Assembly: GCA_018830725.1 (NCBI GenBank)
Contig: JAHJRV010000066.1
Location: 1 to 44,789, forward strand
Length of the DNA stretch: 44,789 bases
Reading direction: 5' to 3'
From: Actinomycetota bacterium
Lineage (GTDB): Bacteria > Actinomycetota > Humimicrobiia > JAHJRV01
A program made the translations under genes and the position numbers. Of the stretch, positions 43,552 to 44,789 are shown piece by piece; positions within the stretch are counted from its first letter, which is position 1; the number at the start of each line of letters is the position of its first letter. The notes under the pieces are model-generated. The model did not search any database, was not told the origin of the DNA, and worked only from the letters and a program-made list of their open reading frames with translations.

Positions 43552-44421
43552 TCATTCTTGTTTTAAAATTATGGCCTGTTTTGGATAAGGTATTTTCAAA
43601 TTTAATTGACCTGCTTTTTCAATAAGTCTTTTTCTAAACTCTCTATTAATTGGGAAATTTTTTCCAGGTTTTACCTTTCCCCAGACTCTTATAATTACAG
43701 ATGATTCTCCAAATTCTGTAATCCCTAACACTCTAATAGGTGTAATTATGTAATTTTTATAATTTTCATCCTCTGAGATTTCTTTACCAATTTCATTTAG
43801 GAGGTCAAAAGCTTTCTTAAGATCTTCATTATAAGGTACTCCAACATCAAGAATTACACGGGACCACTGTCTGCTACGATTGCTAACTGTTTTAACTTCA
43901 CTATTTGGGATAAAGTGAAGGTGTCCTTCTATGTCTCTAATTGATGTAACTCTAAGGGTTATATCTTCAATTGTTCCCGCAATATCACCAATTTTTACAG
44001 AATCACCAATAACATATTGATTTTCTAACAATATAAAAATTCCATTAATAACATCCTTAATTAAACTTTGAGCTCCAAAACCAAGAATCACTCCTATTAT
44101 TCCAGCACTTGCCAATATAGTTGTAAGTTCTTTAGGCTCTAAAAGAATATCAAAAATCAAAAAAATTGAAGCTAATACTACTAAAGCTGTCAAAGAATTT
44201 TTTGTGATCATTATAAATGTTTTTAGCCTTCTTTTAGGTGCAGTTTTTATAAATAAATCCTTATAAAACCTTGACCTGGTGAACTGATTGATAATAAGTC
44301 TAACCAATAAAGTAAATAAAATAGCTCCAATAATTATTATTAAGATCTTTATTGCCTTTTCACTGGAAATTGGACTTAGTCTTTGTAATATGTCATTCAA
44401 TTTTACATTCCCCCTTTTCAT
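43552..44421 (-). CDS. MscS-family mechanosensitive channel
   Basis: This 289-residue protein has membrane helices near 22-44, 72-92 and 100-130. The third is the pore helix with ILASAGIIGVILGFGAQSLI and KDVINGIFILLENQY. The beta domain follows (YVIGDSVKIGDIAGTIEDIT, LRVTSIRDIEGHLHFIPNSE), then an alpha/beta tail. It opens under osmotic downshock to release solutes. AGGGGGAATGTAA lies in its start region; the ATG at 44421 is the first in frame, and a second start at MNDILQ-like positions is not supported. Length is typical for short MscS proteins. Confidence 0.88.
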   Translation of the reverse strand: MKRGNVKLNDILQRLSPISSEKAIKILIIIIGAILFTLLVRLIINQFTRSRFYKDLFIKTAPKRRLKTFIMITKNSLTALVVLASIFLIFDILLEPKELTTILASAGIIGVILGFGAQSLIKDVINGIFILLENQYVIGDSVKIGDIAGTIEDITLRVTSIRDIEGHLHFIPNSEVKTVSNRSRQWSRVILDVGVPYNEDLKKAFDLLNEIGKEISEDENYKNYIITPIRVLGITEFGESSVIIRVWGKVKPGKNFPINREFRKRLIEKAGQLNLKIPYPKQAIILKQE

Positions 44422-44489
44422 ATTTTTTAACCTTTTTAATTATTTAAGGTCTATGATTTTAAATTACCTTTCTAATTTGAGATATTATT

Positions 44490-44537
44490 GTGAACTACCC
44501 CCAGCTATCGCAAGGGGACTTCTCGGCTATAGAGTTA
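44490..44537 (+). mobile_element. IS200/IS605-like end hairpin, solitary
   Basis: The stretch TGAACTACCCCC, AGCTATCGCAA, GGGGACTTCTC forms a CCCC/GGGG hairpin. It has the wording often found at the transposase-distal ends of IS200/IS605 elements (GTGAACTACCCC ... GGGG-CTTCTC). No tnpA or tnpB gene is in the window next to it. It may be a scar, or belong to an element outside the window. Confidence 0.35.
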
Positions 44538-44664
44538 AAAATATAAATTCACAATTATATGAAATGTATAAAGAATTATATCGTATTTTGAACTATATGA
44601 ATTTATAAAAAATTTTAAGGATTTAGTATAAAAAAAATACTTAAGTATATATTTTAAAAAGATC

Positions 44665-44747
44665 TTGACAAAATAATTAAAATAATCTCGACAAAATAAT
44701 TAAAATGATATATAATAATAGCACATTTGTATAATTATGCTATTATT
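44665..44747 (+). promoter_or_regulatory. Promoter with duplicated -35 region and an operator-like hairpin, for a gene right of the window
   Basis: GACAAAATAATTAAAAT is repeated 23 bases apart, following CTT at 44664 and CTC at 44687. The second unit gives TCGACA (44688-44693), 17 bases, then TATAAT (44711-44716). AATAATAGCA (44714-44723) and TGCTATTATT (44738-44747) are a perfect 10-base inverted repeat over the start region. No coding frame is seen in the remaining bases. Confidence 0.5.
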
Positions 44748-44789
44748 CAATAATAATAAATATTTATTCCTCTTGAGAATGTAAGGGAA

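Noticed and set aside
44288-44608. A 106-codon plus-strand frame opposite the MscS gene
   Set aside because: It overlaps the 5' part of a convincing MscS gene and looks like low-complexity antisense.
1-44789. CRISPR arrays, tRNA and rRNA genes
   Set aside because: No regularly spaced direct repeats with unique spacers, no tRNA cloverleaf and no rRNA-like sequence were found by reading. The tandem repeats at 11485-11553 have no spacers.

Overview
The window is strongly AT-rich, densely coded bacterial DNA with short intergenic gaps and clear Shine-Dalgarno sites. Codon choice leans to AGA, ATA and AAA. A soluble lytic transglycosylase with a TPR-like body, a lipoprotein phosphate-binding protein, a periplasmic fusion protein of the MacA type and the repeated short palindromic elements fit a low-GC, probably diderm anaerobe-like lineage. 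Atribacterota (JS1-like) would be my first guess and a deep Firmicutes-like lineage the second. There is no rRNA gene in view, so this placement is inference only.

Layout. Positions 1-4.5 kb form a toxin-antitoxin island: a partial AbiEi-type regulator, a truncated second AbiEi copy, a broken RelE-type toxin, an intact AbiEi-type regulator overlapping a nucleotidyltransferase, and an AbrB/PIN pair. Positions 4.8-16 kb hold a minus-strand Tad (Flp pilus) locus: tadC, a von Willebrand A domain fused to tadB, cpaF, cpaE, cpaB, a tadG-like gene, tadE and two Flp pilin genes. An IS110 element sits between tadE and the pilins. Upstream of the pilins lie two c-di-GMP-II riboswitches, each followed by an intrinsic terminator, so pilin transcription is probably gated by cyclic di-GMP. 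Positions 16.2-17.6 kb hold an IS256-type element with a frameshifted transposase.

Positions 17.8-22.3 kb carry the phosphate uptake set pstS-pstC-pstA-pstB-phoU. Positions 22.5-30.2 kb hold a MacAB-like efflux set, a YIP1-type membrane protein, an OmpR-family response regulator with a frameshift, its sensor kinase, and a small membrane protein. A leader of about 185 bp is present twice in opposite orientation at the two ends of this block and carries a direct-repeat box typical of OmpR-family regulators. Positions 30.4-35.9 kb carry an MFS transporter, a small-protein/nucleotidyltransferase pair behind a four-site operator, endonuclease III, a sugar-type MFS carrier and the radical SAM enzyme AmrS. 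Positions 36.3-44.4 kb carry panB, a U32-like TIM-barrel protein, a lytic transglycosylase, polX, glgC and an MscS-type channel. The right edge holds a transposon-end-like hairpin and a promoter pointing out of the window.

The main biological story is the Tad locus: a c-di-GMP-responsive leader, duplicated pilins, an unusual vWA-TadB fusion, and an IS110 insertion whose noncoding end has the folding features expected of a bridge RNA and short matches to the palindromic repeat beside it.
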